Below, one piece after another: positions 26,686 through 35,428 of a DNA stretch of 64,000 bases. How positions within the stretch are numbered: position 1 is the first letter of the stretch; each line of letters opens with the position of its first letter. The stretch lies in the NCBI GenBank assembly GCA_945915475.1, contig CAMEFI010000012.1:1-64000 (forward strand), written 5' to 3'. Under the pieces are notes generated by a model. That model was not told the origin of the DNA and ran no database searches. It saw only the letters and a list, made by a program, of their open reading frames with translations. The position numbers were made by a program, and so were the translations under genes. This DNA is from an uncultured Clostridium sp. (GTDB lineage Bacteria; Bacillota; Clostridia; Lachnospirales; Lachnospiraceae).

Positions 26686-27078
26686 ATGGTGGAACAAACA
26701 ACTTTGAAACGAAGTAAGCAAAGAGAAGCTATTATAGCCTATTTGAGGATGCATAAGAACCATCCCACAGCAGATATGGTTTATCAGGATATTCGAAGCA
26801 CAATTCCCAATATCAGTCTCGGAACCGTGTATCGTAATCTCTCTCTTCTATCAGAACGTGGTGAGATATTGCGTCTATCCTGTGATGGCAAGACCGATCG
26901 CTTTGATGCAGATACAAGACCTCACTATCATTTTATCTGCAAGGAATGTGGATGTGTTCAGGATATTGACCTGCCCTACCAGGAATCCCTTGATATCCTT
27001 GCCAGCGAATCATTCTCCGGCACCATTGCATCACATACCCTTCTCTTCGAGGGACTTTGCAGCGACTGTGTCTGTTAA
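26686..27078 (+). CDS. Fur-family transcriptional regulator (PerR-like)
   Basis: This 130-residue regulator has the N-terminal winged helix QREAIIAYLRMHKNHPTADMVYQDIRSTIPNISLGTVYRNLSLL and a C-terminal dimer/metal domain with DTRPHYHFICKECG. Two CxxC pairs, CKEC and CSDC near the end, form the structural zinc site. Overall it resembles PerR more than Fur or Zur, suggesting peroxide or iron/manganese sensing, but the sensing residues cannot be proven by eye. The ATG at 26686 follows GGGAGGAG; the open frame from 26602 is only upstream sequence. Confidence 0.83.
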   Translation: MVEQTTLKRSKQREAIIAYLRMHKNHPTADMVYQDIRSTIPNISLGTVYRNLSLLSERGEILRLSCDGKTDRFDADTRPHYHFICKECGCVQDIDLPYQESLDILASESFSGTIASHTLLFEGLCSDCVC

Positions 27079-27088
27079 TATGCAATCC

Positions 27089-27159
27089 AAAAAGGACTGT
27101 CACATTCAGTAATACTTTCCAAAAAGATAGTACTGACTTGAATGGGATAGTCCCTTTTA
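27089..27159. terminator. Bidirectional terminator-like cruciform between the Fur-family and spoIIQ-like genes
   Basis: AAAAAGGACT and AGTCCCTTTT form an outer stem (one mismatch); CATTCA/TGAATG and CAGTA/TACTG pair inside. A and T runs lie at both ends. Confidence 0.6.
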
Positions 27160-27168
27160 TAATATCTT

Positions 27169-27996
27169 CTATTCGATAAAAAGAGCAGGATCAACCGGGG
27201 TATCCCCTTGCAACATTTCAAAGAACAGATGACTTCCTTCTTCCGTGAAACTATCTGTCGGATTACCAATGGTTCCAACAGAATCTCCTGCTTTCAGGTA
27301 ATCTCCCTCTTTCACATATATCGTATCTAACTGTCCATAGACAAGGCTGTAATCGTTACCAATATAAACCGTTACCAGATTACCATAGATATCATCGCTT
27401 GTTACTTTCGTTACTTTGCCAAGATATGCGTTCTTAACAGTCGTTCCATTGCCAGCCGCAATCAGCATACCGGGATTGCACCGGTACTGGTCCAGCGTCT
27501 TAAAGTGTACAGTAGTTTCCATACTAAATGGAAGGATTACTTCGCCATTTACCGGCCAGGTAATCGTCTTATCACTTGTAAAATCAAGTTCACCTGCATT
27601 GGAAGTAACCGGAAGTGCATCCTTGCTGTCTGTATCACTCAATGCCAATGATTGAGAAGCTGCCTCAGCATCTTCCGTCGATTGCGAGGATGTTTCCGCG
27701 GTATTCACCTCTTGTTCAGCTGTAGACGTTTCCTTTGTTATATTTTGCTGAGTCGTCGCCTCACTCTTTTTGACTGTCTTTGCATTTGTTTCTTTTGCCT
27801 CTGTCGCCTGTGTCGTAATCGTCGCATAATCGGATGCCTTATTCAGATCCACTTCATTGCTGGCCAGCTGATTTCCATTCTGTTCTACCGTATACACTGC
27901 AACCACTGCAAGCACTGCAAGTAACCCAAGACCCAATGCTACATAAAAAGCATTATCTTTTAACTTCTGTAAAAATGTTGTATCATCATTTTTCAT
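27169..27996 (-). CDS. SpoIIQ-like membrane protein with degenerate M23 domain
   Basis: This protein of about 275 residues has a short cytoplasmic start, one membrane segment (ALGLGLLAVLAVVAVYTV), a Thr/Glu/Ser-rich linker and a C-terminal LytM/M23 fold. The zinc-site residues are partly lost: the usual YGHL reads VYGQLDT and the usual HLHFE reads SHLFFEM, so it probably does not cut peptidoglycan. SpoIIQ, the forespore partner of SpoIIIAH, is a degenerate LytM protein of this kind, and the gene lies two genes from spoIID as in other Clostridia. The ATG at 27996 has AGAGG eight bases upstream. Confidence 0.75.
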   Translation of the reverse strand: MKNDDTTFLQKLKDNAFYVALGLGLLAVLAVVAVYTVEQNGNQLASNEVDLNKASDYATITTQATEAKETNAKTVKKSEATTQQNITKETSTAEQEVNTAETSSQSTEDAEAASQSLALSDTDSKDALPVTSNAGELDFTSDKTITWPVNGEVILPFSMETTVHFKTLDQYRCNPGMLIAAGNGTTVKNAYLGKVTKVTSDDIYGNLVTVYIGNDYSLVYGQLDTIYVKEGDYLKAGDSVGTIGNPTDSFTEEGSHLFFEMLQGDTPVDPALFIE

Positions 27997-28049
27997 ATTC
28001 ATCACCTCTACAAGTAGCTTTTCCATAGAAATGATGATTTATTCACTCT

Positions 28050-29522
28050 TTATTTTTTTAATTGGTATGTCACACTTAAGGTCGTCACATTACCAAAAAT
28101 ATCCTTCGCACAATATAGGACAATATAAGGTTCTCCCTCCTGATAGGTAAGTGGACGGCTCACAGTCACCTCTACCTGTCCGCTATTATCACTTGCCTCA
28201 ACAAGACCTAACAAATAATTGTCATCTAATATATTAGAGATATGGATATCTCCCTGCAATTCATTCTTTAACGCAATCTTGGGTGCCTCCATATCCACAT
28301 CCACCGAAAGCACAATCACATCCGACTGATTACCCTCGGAATCCTTTGCACGATATTTGACATGACATTTGCCATAGCCTTTTTCCAGAATTTCAGAATA
28401 ATCCACCAAAACAGCACTGTCTTCCATCATGTGACTGCCATCATACGCCTTCACATTTTGAAGCAGCAGATCCAGCAACTGTTTTGTCGATGATACATCA
28501 TATGCTCCAATGGAGCTCACCTTTTGGTTTACATATAATACCGGCGCCTGATCATCTTTAATAATTATATTAGCTGTTGCAGTACCGGTTATTCCTGTCT
28601 CATCTGTAACAGAATACTCTATCTTATACGTACCACAGGTATCTTCGTCCACCTCGCCTTTTATTTTCATGTAATTCGTTACGTCCTTGCCTGTAGAATC
28701 CAGTGCTGTCACACCTGCTGCAATATCAAAATCGGAATATCTCTCAATCTCCCGGTCATAGGCACCCAAAATAACCGGAATATTGCCCATATACGGATTG
28801 TCCCGATCCGGATCCGTAGGATCCCAATTGCCCTGTTCGCCACCACTGGTAATAACGGCCGACACCGGTTTACCTAGTGGTCCATCATAATCACTCTCAA
28901 ATATCTCAACGTATGTCTTCTCACTACAATTCTCATAAATCCACTTTGCATCAATCACAGATAAACGCACACAGCCTGCAGATACGCTCTGTCCTAACTT
29001 ATTATATTCCTCAACCTCTAAATCTGCCTTGTTCTGCGTAAAATACGGTACAGAATGAAACAAAAAATCACCTGTAATCGCTGTTGCATATTGTCCATAT
29101 ACCCCGTTATCTAATGCAAGCCACTCTTCCCTGTCACCTAGATCAAAGATTCCTTCCGGCGTATTCCCCGACTCACCCACGGAACAGACCATTGCTTTCA
29201 CAGGTTTGCTGTAATATCCATCTTCTCCTACTGCATAAACAGTGACCACATTCTTTGTCTTATTCACTTTAATACAATAAGGAAGTCCATTATCCTTTAA
29301 GTCGCTGCCATTATAAAATTGTTGCTCCGGCTGGTTTTCTGAACCATTCGTTCCACCATCCCTGATTACTTCTCCGCTATAATTCCCCAAGTCCGCTGTT
29401 CCCGCCTTATAACTTACCATCTTTGCCTTGCCATCATAGCAATCCGCAACAAAGACGATAAGCATACTTAACACAAACATAAACGGAACACTTGTAAGGA
29501 AAAAATGGTATCTCCGTTTCAT
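28050..29522 (-). CDS. Membrane-anchored L,D-transpeptidase (YkuD) with C-terminal Ig-like domains
   Basis: This protein of about 490 residues has a membrane anchor near residues 8-28. A YkuD domain (about 75-210) carries the catalytic SAGCVRLSVIDAKW and an upstream His in FLFHSVPY; it forms 3-3 cross-links or links proteins to peptidoglycan. Two bacterial Ig-like (DUF5011-type) domains follow, recognisable from DQAPVLYV and DMEAPKIALKN starts. The ATG at 29522 is preferred over a GTG 15 codons earlier because GAAGG lies nine bases before it. The gene sits between spoIID and the spoIIQ-like gene, suggesting a role in engulfment or spore wall synthesis, though this is only context. Confidence 0.82.
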   Translation of the reverse strand: MKRRYHFFLTSVPFMFVLSMLIVFVADCYDGKAKMVSYKAGTADLGNYSGEVIRDGGTNGSENQPEQQFYNGSDLKDNGLPYCIKVNKTKNVVTVYAVGEDGYYSKPVKAMVCSVGESGNTPEGIFDLGDREEWLALDNGVYGQYATAITGDFLFHSVPYFTQNKADLEVEEYNKLGQSVSAGCVRLSVIDAKWIYENCSEKTYVEIFESDYDGPLGKPVSAVITSGGEQGNWDPTDPDRDNPYMGNIPVILGAYDREIERYSDFDIAAGVTALDSTGKDVTNYMKIKGEVDEDTCGTYKIEYSVTDETGITGTATANIIIKDDQAPVLYVNQKVSSIGAYDVSSTKQLLDLLLQNVKAYDGSHMMEDSAVLVDYSEILEKGYGKCHVKYRAKDSEGNQSDVIVLSVDVDMEAPKIALKNELQGDIHISNILDDNYLLGLVEASDNSGQVEVTVSRPLTYQEGEPYIVLYCAKDIFGNVTTLSVTYQLKK

Positions 29523-29612
29523 ACTCTTTTGCCTTCTTCGTTCTATTCTCAATGGTAATTGTTTCACTTTTTGTTTTCATTATTCCATAAAATAAAGAGA
29601 CTGTCAATGTGG

Positions 29613-30608
29613 TTATGAAACCTCTTTGTAGCTTACAAGACTCACATTTTGATAGTAATAATCAAGAATTTCTTTCATTGTTTTTCCCTCCTTTGCCATA
29701 CGGTTCGCTCCATACTGCGATACTCCCAAACAATTTCCTGTACCGAGACATACAAAACGCAACCCCTCTTCTCTTTTTTCAACGTAAAAATTCAGAGATG
29801 GCAAATGAAACATCTGCATTGCTTCCTCTCCTGTATAGGAATCTCCATTCACACGTATTTTTTTAACAAATCCATTCTTTGTACTTTCTTCTATCTCCAC
29901 TGCTATTTCCTGTTGTTCTTCCCTTTGTGTATCCGTATCCTTTCCTTCCTTTTCCCCATTTGTGTCTGCCGCTGTATTCCACTGATTCACACATTCGGCC
30001 AACTCTTTTTCCGAATACTCTACCAGATTCATGTAATGTTTGGCTTCCACATCACGACTGCTCTCCACCGATTGCAGATAAGACACCTCTTCCCCTAATA
30101 TCTCTTTTGCACTGGCCGTCTTTCCAATACTAACCTCATGGTAACATGCCATAATCAGATTTCCCTCTTTTGCCAATACTTTTCCCGCTGTATCCATCAC
30201 TGCCCTCTCAAATCGTTTTTCCTGCCTCTCATAATTGCGTTCCCCCCACATTTCTTTTCGTTCCTCTACTGAAATATATGTATACGGGATATCCTCCGCA
30301 TCCTTTGTCCCTCTCTCCTTCATTTCTTTCAACAGGTTGGTACGAATCAAAACCGCCTGCAATTTCAATGTTTCTTCTTCATAATCCGGCGAAATAACTC
30401 CTGCTAAAATGCCCAGTACATATTCCTCCACATCCATAGGCTTATAGATTCCATCGATTTCCACAAGAATTTCCTGACCCATATGGCACGTCTCCATATT
30501 TCGGTCCCCCTGGCCAATTACCAGTTGTGGAACAATGGCACATACAATTACACAGATCAGACATGGTACTCCCACCATTCCCAGTAGCAATAACAACCAT
30601 TTTCGCAT
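29613..30608 (-). CDS. spoIID: Stage II sporulation protein D (SpoIID)
   Basis: This protein of 331 residues has an N-terminal membrane helix (WLLLLLGMVGVPCLICVIVC). SpoIID is a lytic transglycosylase driving engulfment of the forespore. The family pattern is visible in MDVEEYVLGILAGVISPDYEEETLKLQAVLIRT, ACYHEVSIGKTASAKEILGE, YLQSVES and the C-terminal GNCLGVSQYGANRMAKEGKTMKEILDYYY. A charged insert of ~45 residues (NGEKEGKDTDTQREEQQ) interrupts the middle. The ATG at 30608 is used; the GTG at 30626 lies inside the ribosome site, which itself forms the 3' arm of the terminator of the gene upstream. Confidence 0.85.
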   Translation of the reverse strand: MRKWLLLLLGMVGVPCLICVIVCAIVPQLVIGQGDRNMETCHMGQEILVEIDGIYKPMDVEEYVLGILAGVISPDYEEETLKLQAVLIRTNLLKEMKERGTKDAEDIPYTYISVEERKEMWGERNYERQEKRFERAVMDTAGKVLAKEGNLIMACYHEVSIGKTASAKEILGEEVSYLQSVESSRDVEAKHYMNLVEYSEKELAECVNQWNTAADTNGEKEGKDTDTQREEQQEIAVEIEESTKNGFVKKIRVNGDSYTGEEAMQMFHLPSLNFYVEKREEGLRFVCLGTGNCLGVSQYGANRMAKEGKTMKEILDYYYQNVSLVSYKEVS

Positions 30609-30614
30609 AAAAAT

Positions 30615-30646
30615 AACCTCTCCCACTAATCTATGTGGAAGAGGTT
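30615..30646 (-). terminator. glgP terminator whose 3' arm carries the spoIID ribosome site
   Basis: On the minus strand, AACCTCTTCCAC pairs with GTGGGAGAGGTT (one mismatch) around an eight-base loop, followed by ATTTTT and the spoIID ATG. The spoIID Shine-Dalgarno GGGAGAGG is inside the stem. Confidence 0.7.
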
Positions 30647-30675
30647 GTTTCTATGTCATATTTGCAAAAGAATTG

Positions 30676-33147
30676 TTACTTTGAAATCTTCTTAACAGGA
30701 GCTTTCTTTGGCATTGTAACAGTAACTTTCTCTAAATGCCAAATATCACGTACATATTCCTCAATGGTACGGTCAGATGAGAACTTACCGGCACAGGCTG
30801 TGTTAAGCATTGCCATTCTAGCCCATCCTTTCTCATCTCTGTACGCTGCATCTACTTTCTTATGAGCCTCACAGTAAGAATCAAAATCCTTCAATGTGAA
30901 GTATACATCTTCTTTGATCAATGAATCATAAATATCACGGAACAACTCTGTATCATCACTGTAAGTACCATTGATCAACTGTGTCAATACACGACGAACA
31001 TTGGCATTGCTGTTGAAGATATCCTGTGGATGATAGTTCTTATCACGCTCATAAGCCATAACCTCATCTGCTGACAATCCGAAGATAAATGCATTGTCTT
31101 CGCCAACTTCTTCTACGATCTCAACATTTGCACCATCCATGGTTCCAAGTGTCGGAGCACCATTTAACATGAACTTCATGTTACCTGTTCCGGACGCCTC
31201 ACGGGAAGCAGTAGAAATCTGCTCAGAAACATCCGCAGCAGCAAAGATCAACTCTGCATTGGATACACGGTAGTTCTCGATAAATACCACCTTAATCTTA
31301 CCCTTGATAGACTCATCATTGTTAATCACATCTGCTACAGCATTAATTAACTTAATGGTAAGTTTTGCTCTCTTATATCCGGCAGCAGCTTTTGCACCGA
31401 AAATAAATGTACGAGGCACAATATCCATCTCCGGATGTTCCTTGATCTCATTGTATAAATGCATAACATGTAATATGTTAAGTAACTGTCTCTTGTACTC
31501 ATGCAATCTCTTAACCTGAACATCAAAGATAGAACGCGGATCTACTTCAATTCCATTATGTTCTTTGATATATGCAGCCAGGCGAACCTTATTCTGGTAC
31601 TTGATATTCATGAATTCCTGCTGGCACTTCTCATCATCTACATATACCTTCAACTTAGAGATATGCGACAGATCAGTAATCCACTCATCTCCGATCTTAG
31701 AGGTAATCCAGTCTGCTAACAATGGATTGCCATGTAACAGAAAACGTCTCTGAGTAATACCATTGGTCTTATTATTGAACTGTTCCGGACGCATCTCATA
31801 GAAATCCTTAAGCTCACGTTTCTTAAGAATCTCTGTATGCAATGCTGCAACACCATTAACAGAAAAGGAACCGGCAATTGCAAGATGAGCCATCTTAACC
31901 TGACCATCATAAAGGATTGCCATGCTCTTAACCTTCTCCGGATTATTTGGATATTTCTCACGAATCATGTTTACATATCTACGGTCAATCTCCTCGATAA
32001 TCTGATATACACGAGGTAACAGACGAGAGAATAATTCAATTGGCCATTTCTCTAATGCTTCTGACATGATTGTATGGTTGGTGTACGCACATGTATGGCA
32101 TGTAATATCCCATGCATCATCCCACTCAAGGCCTTCCTCGTCAACCAGGATTCTCATAAGCTCTGCAACCGTAACAGTTGGATGGGTATCATTCAACTGG
32201 AATGTAATCTTCTTTGGAAGATCATGCAGGTCACTATTATTCTCTTTAAACTTGTTAAGTGCAGTCTGGATAGATGCTGAAATGAAGAAATACTGCTGTT
32301 TCAGTCTTAACTCCTTACCTGCATAATGGTTATCATTCGGATATAATACTTCAACAATAGTTCTTGCAAGATTCTGCTGTTCCACTGCCTTCTGATACTC
32401 ACCTTTATCAAAAGAATCCAGGTTAAAATCCTGCATTGCTTCTGCATCCCAGATTCTCAATGTATTAACAACATTATTGCCATAACCGATTACCGGTATA
32501 TCATATGGAACTGCACGGATAGACGAATATCCTTCCTGAACAAAATGATTCCTTCCATCTTTATATTCTACCTTAACATGGCCGCCAAATTTGACCTCAC
32601 AGGCATACTCTGCACGACGAACCTCAAATGGATTACCATCTCTTAACCAGTCATCCGGTTTCTCAATCTGATATCCATTCTGGATCTCCTGGCGGAACAT
32701 ACCATAACGATAACGAATACCGCAACCATATGCCGGATATCCCAATGTTGCAAGCGAATCAAGGAAGCATGCTGCCAAACGTCCCAAACCACCATTACCA
32801 AGAGCTGCATCCGGTTCCTGATCTTCAATTACATTCAGATCAAAGCCTAACTCGTCTAATGCATCCTTTACCTCTTTGTAACAAGTTAAATTGATCAGGT
32901 TGTTGCCAAGTGCTCTACCCATTAAGAATTCCATGGATAAATAGTAAACAGTCTTTACGTTCTGCTTCTCATACTCCTTATGAGTTGCAATCCACTGATC
33001 GATAATGGTATCCTTAATCGCATAAGATACTGCCTGAAATACCTGTTGCTCCGTTGCTTCGTCAATTGTCTTACGATAAAGAGTCTTGACATTATTAACA
33101 ACTTCTTTTTTGAAAGCTTCTTTGTCAAAGTCTAACTTTCTAGCCAT
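30676..33147 (-). CDS. glgP: Glycogen/starch (alpha-glucan) phosphorylase
   Basis: This 823-residue PLP-dependent enzyme releases glucose 1-phosphate from alpha-1,4-glucans. Family marks include EFLMGRALGNNLINL, EPDAALGNGGLGRLAACFLDSLATL, FQLNDTHPTVTVAELMRIL, HEYKRQLLNILHV and the PLP-lysine segment SGTGNMKFMLNGAPTLGTMDGANVE. The ATG at 33147 is preferred to one at 33183 because GGAGG lies about ten bases upstream only for the former. Length fits single-domain bacterial GlgP. It stands apart from any glg operon in this window and, with cellobiose phosphorylase, shows heavy use of phosphorolysis. Confidence 0.92.
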   Translation of the reverse strand: MARKLDFDKEAFKKEVVNNVKTLYRKTIDEATEQQVFQAVSYAIKDTIIDQWIATHKEYEKQNVKTVYYLSMEFLMGRALGNNLINLTCYKEVKDALDELGFDLNVIEDQEPDAALGNGGLGRLAACFLDSLATLGYPAYGCGIRYRYGMFRQEIQNGYQIEKPDDWLRDGNPFEVRRAEYACEVKFGGHVKVEYKDGRNHFVQEGYSSIRAVPYDIPVIGYGNNVVNTLRIWDAEAMQDFNLDSFDKGEYQKAVEQQNLARTIVEVLYPNDNHYAGKELRLKQQYFFISASIQTALNKFKENNSDLHDLPKKITFQLNDTHPTVTVAELMRILVDEEGLEWDDAWDITCHTCAYTNHTIMSEALEKWPIELFSRLLPRVYQIIEEIDRRYVNMIREKYPNNPEKVKSMAILYDGQVKMAHLAIAGSFSVNGVAALHTEILKKRELKDFYEMRPEQFNNKTNGITQRRFLLHGNPLLADWITSKIGDEWITDLSHISKLKVYVDDEKCQQEFMNIKYQNKVRLAAYIKEHNGIEVDPRSIFDVQVKRLHEYKRQLLNILHVMHLYNEIKEHPEMDIVPRTFIFGAKAAAGYKRAKLTIKLINAVADVINNDESIKGKIKVVFIENYRVSNAELIFAAADVSEQISTASREASGTGNMKFMLNGAPTLGTMDGANVEIVEEVGEDNAFIFGLSADEVMAYERDKNYHPQDIFNSNANVRRVLTQLINGTYSDDTELFRDIYDSLIKEDVYFTLKDFDSYCEAHKKVDAAYRDEKGWARMAMLNTACAGKFSSDRTIEEYVRDIWHLEKVTVTMPKKAPVKKISK

Positions 33148-33254
33148 GTCTTCGTTCTCCTCCTTGTAATCCGGACCATTCATATGTCCATTTTATTATA
33201 TTATTCCTCAAACCCAGATTCTATTTTACCAAAAACCACCAGTTTTCACAAGTC

Positions 33255-34814
33255 TTATTTCTTTTTTGAGCGAATTCCTTTTGCATTCACATAATACTTC
33301 CCTATCCATTTGTTACATTGCATCTTACCGGTAGACTTGCTGAAATAACGATACTTACCATTTATCTTCTGCCATCCCTTTTGCATGCCCCCGGTTTCTT
33401 TATCGAAATAATAGTAATATCCGTTTATCTTCTGAAAGCCAAATAACATCTCGTTCGTATCCGGATCAAATCCATATTTCTTGCCCTTGATGCTCACAAC
33501 ACCCGATGCCATATACCCATTCTTATCCACATAGCAGACTACATTACCGATACAGTAACGACCATTTCTCAAATTCACACCATTGGCATCAAAGAGATAT
33601 TTGTGAACGCCATCGGTGTAACTCTCTCCTTTCACAATGGCACCATTTCCTTTTGCCAGATAACGCTTGCCATCTACAGTAAACCAGCCCGTCACCATCT
33701 CACCGGAAGGGTTTAAATAAATGGTGTCATTGCCGACATTCTGAAAACCTGTACACATCTTTCCCGTCATCTCATCAAAATAATACCAGACACCATCTGT
33801 CTTGACAAAACCACCGGCCTTCTTGCCAGACGTTGTACGATAATAAGTTCCATCCGTTTCCACACTGATCTTTCCGGAAACAATCTTCTTATTCAGATTA
33901 TAATAGGATATAATAGACTTCGCATCAGCCTTTCCTACTTTTGTACGTTTTGCTTTTGTACGGAAGAAACGGTTGCAGTCACTGGCACTGGTAATATACC
34001 CATGTTCTATAATAACACTTGGAATCTCCTGCACCACACCTCTTCTGACAATAGAGTAGTAATCTGCCAGTTTGCCATTACTGTACCGGTTACCACTCGC
34101 CGAGCGCCGAAGAAGCAATCCTCTGTTGGCAATACCAATTGCTTTCAAATTATTAAGGGCAAGCCTGCCAAACGCCTGTGTCTCTTTCCGGATATTGTCA
34201 TGATATCCGGATTGATATGCCGTTAACACATTTGCACCGCTGCTTCTTCCTGCATTAATATGCATGCTGACAAGAAAATCGGCATCCAGCTTCTTCGCAT
34301 AATTGTTCCTTGCACTTAAACATCCACCCAGTCCAAGGCTTTCGCAACAACTGTCAGCATCTCTTGTCATATATACCGTAACATCACCATATGTATCTAA
34401 CACCTCCCGGCATGCCTCCGCAATATCCATCACCACAACTTCTTCCCGTAAGCCATTTCCTGCAGCTCCCGAATGTTTCCTGCAATGTCCCGGATCAATC
34501 ACAATTACCCGGGATGTAAGCGGCGACAATCCTGTAGCCTCCACGTCCGCTGCCGGTACAACCGGCTCATACACAGTTGGTGTTTCCACCACTCTCTCCG
34601 TCGTGGTATTGCCTTCCGTTGCAGTGGTTGTCTCCACCGGATTCTCAGCGGAATCCGTATTATCAGAGGTCTCCCTTGTGACAGAAGTCTCCTCCCCCGT
34701 CGTTTCACTATTTCCCGGTAAATTCGTATTGTCCGTTGCCTGCACCGGCATCGCCAGACATCCTGCCATAACTGCAACTAATATCCATGAAGTAAATTTC
34801 TTAATTGTTTTCAA
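33255..34814 (-). CDS. Secreted N-acetylmuramoyl-L-alanine amidase (Amidase_3) with cell-wall-binding repeats
   Basis: This protein of about 519 residues has a signal peptide (KKFTSWILVAVMAGCLAMPVQA), a Thr/Glu-rich linker, a zinc amidase domain of type 3 (VIVIDPGHCRKHSGAAGNGLREE, FLVSMHINAG, SVIIEHGYITSASD) and about seven aromatic repeats of the YYFDEMTGKMCTGF / RYFSKSTGKMQ type that bind wall polymers. The start is likely a TTG at 34814, with GGAG eight bases upstream; the longer TTG frame from 34841 has no ribosome site and would place charged residues before the signal peptide. Role: wall turnover or cell separation. Confidence 0.85.
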   Translation of the reverse strand: MKTIKKFTSWILVAVMAGCLAMPVQATDNTNLPGNSETTGEETSVTRETSDNTDSAENPVETTTATEGNTTTERVVETPTVYEPVVPAADVEATGLSPLTSRVIVIDPGHCRKHSGAAGNGLREEVVVMDIAEACREVLDTYGDVTVYMTRDADSCCESLGLGGCLSARNNYAKKLDADFLVSMHINAGRSSGANVLTAYQSGYHDNIRKETQAFGRLALNNLKAIGIANRGLLLRRSASGNRYSNGKLADYYSIVRRGVVQEIPSVIIEHGYITSASDCNRFFRTKAKRTKVGKADAKSIISYYNLNKKIVSGKISVETDGTYYRTTSGKKAGGFVKTDGVWYYFDEMTGKMCTGFQNVGNDTIYLNPSGEMVTGWFTVDGKRYLAKGNGAIVKGESYTDGVHKYLFDANGVNLRNGRYCIGNVVCYVDKNGYMASGVVSIKGKKYGFDPDTNEMLFGFQKINGYYYYFDKETGGMQKGWQKINGKYRYFSKSTGKMQCNKWIGKYYVNAKGIRSKKK

Positions 34815-34992
34815 TCTTGTTTCTCCTATCTGTATGTTCAAACCTGTATGACTACAGGCTGTGGGTTGATTTTTTCACATTAACCTCTCTATTATACTGA
34901 GTTTTTCCGGCTCATTCAAGACTAACTTTCTTATCTCATAGATGTTATAATGGTAAAAAATATGTTCACAAGTAATTTGGGAGGTTGTCATT

Positions 34993-35385
34993 ATGGAATA
35001 TCTATGGAAAGACAGAAAGCGCACAATATTTGGTTTACCACTCTCTTTCACCAAATATATGGTAACGGAAGAACGCTTATTTATTGAGCAAGGTTTTCTG
35101 AATAAAAAAGAAGACGAGGTCCGCTTATACCGAATCACCGATCTATCCCTGAACCGTTCTTTCGGACAGCGGATATTTGGAGTGGGCACGATTCATTGTT
35201 GTTCTGCCGATAAGACACTGGGAGATTTTGATATTGTAAGCGTCAAACATCCCCGGGATGTCAAAGAGCAATTATCTGAATTGGTAGAAGCACAAAGAGA
35301 TGCCAAACGTGTTACCAGCCGTGAATACATGATGGATCACGATGACGAACACGATATGGACGATGACATTCACGATCTGCAATAA
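34993..35385 (+). CDS. Bacterial PH-domain (DUF304-like) protein
   Basis: This 130-residue protein has a PH-like fold of the YdbS/YdbT kind: FTKYMVTEERLFIEQGFLNKKEDEVRLYRITDLSLNRSFGQRIFGVGTI. There is no membrane segment. The C-terminal tail is a run of Asp and His (MDHDDEHDMDDDIHD) that could bind metal. GGGAGG lies some eight bases before the ATG. Function unknown. Confidence 0.75.
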   Translation: MEYLWKDRKRTIFGLPLSFTKYMVTEERLFIEQGFLNKKEDEVRLYRITDLSLNRSFGQRIFGVGTIHCCSADKTLGDFDIVSVKHPRDVKEQLSELVEAQRDAKRVTSREYMMDHDDEHDMDDDIHDLQ

Positions 35386-35389
35386 CAGA

Positions 35390-35424
35390 TAAAGGGCATA
35401 TCTTATCAGGATATGCCCCTTATG
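35390..35424 (+). terminator. Terminator-like hairpin between converging PH-domain and ptsI genes
   Basis: AAGGGCATATC and GATATGCCCCTT pair around TTATCAG. Only a short T run follows, so it is weak in the plus direction; for ptsI on the minus strand it can act as a stem with an A/T-rich tail. Confidence 0.55.
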
Positions 35425-35428
35425 AATT

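Noticed and set aside
34875-35189. 104-residue minus-strand frame opposite the PH-domain gene
   Set aside because: It has no ribosome site and no family likeness; the plus-strand gene has both.
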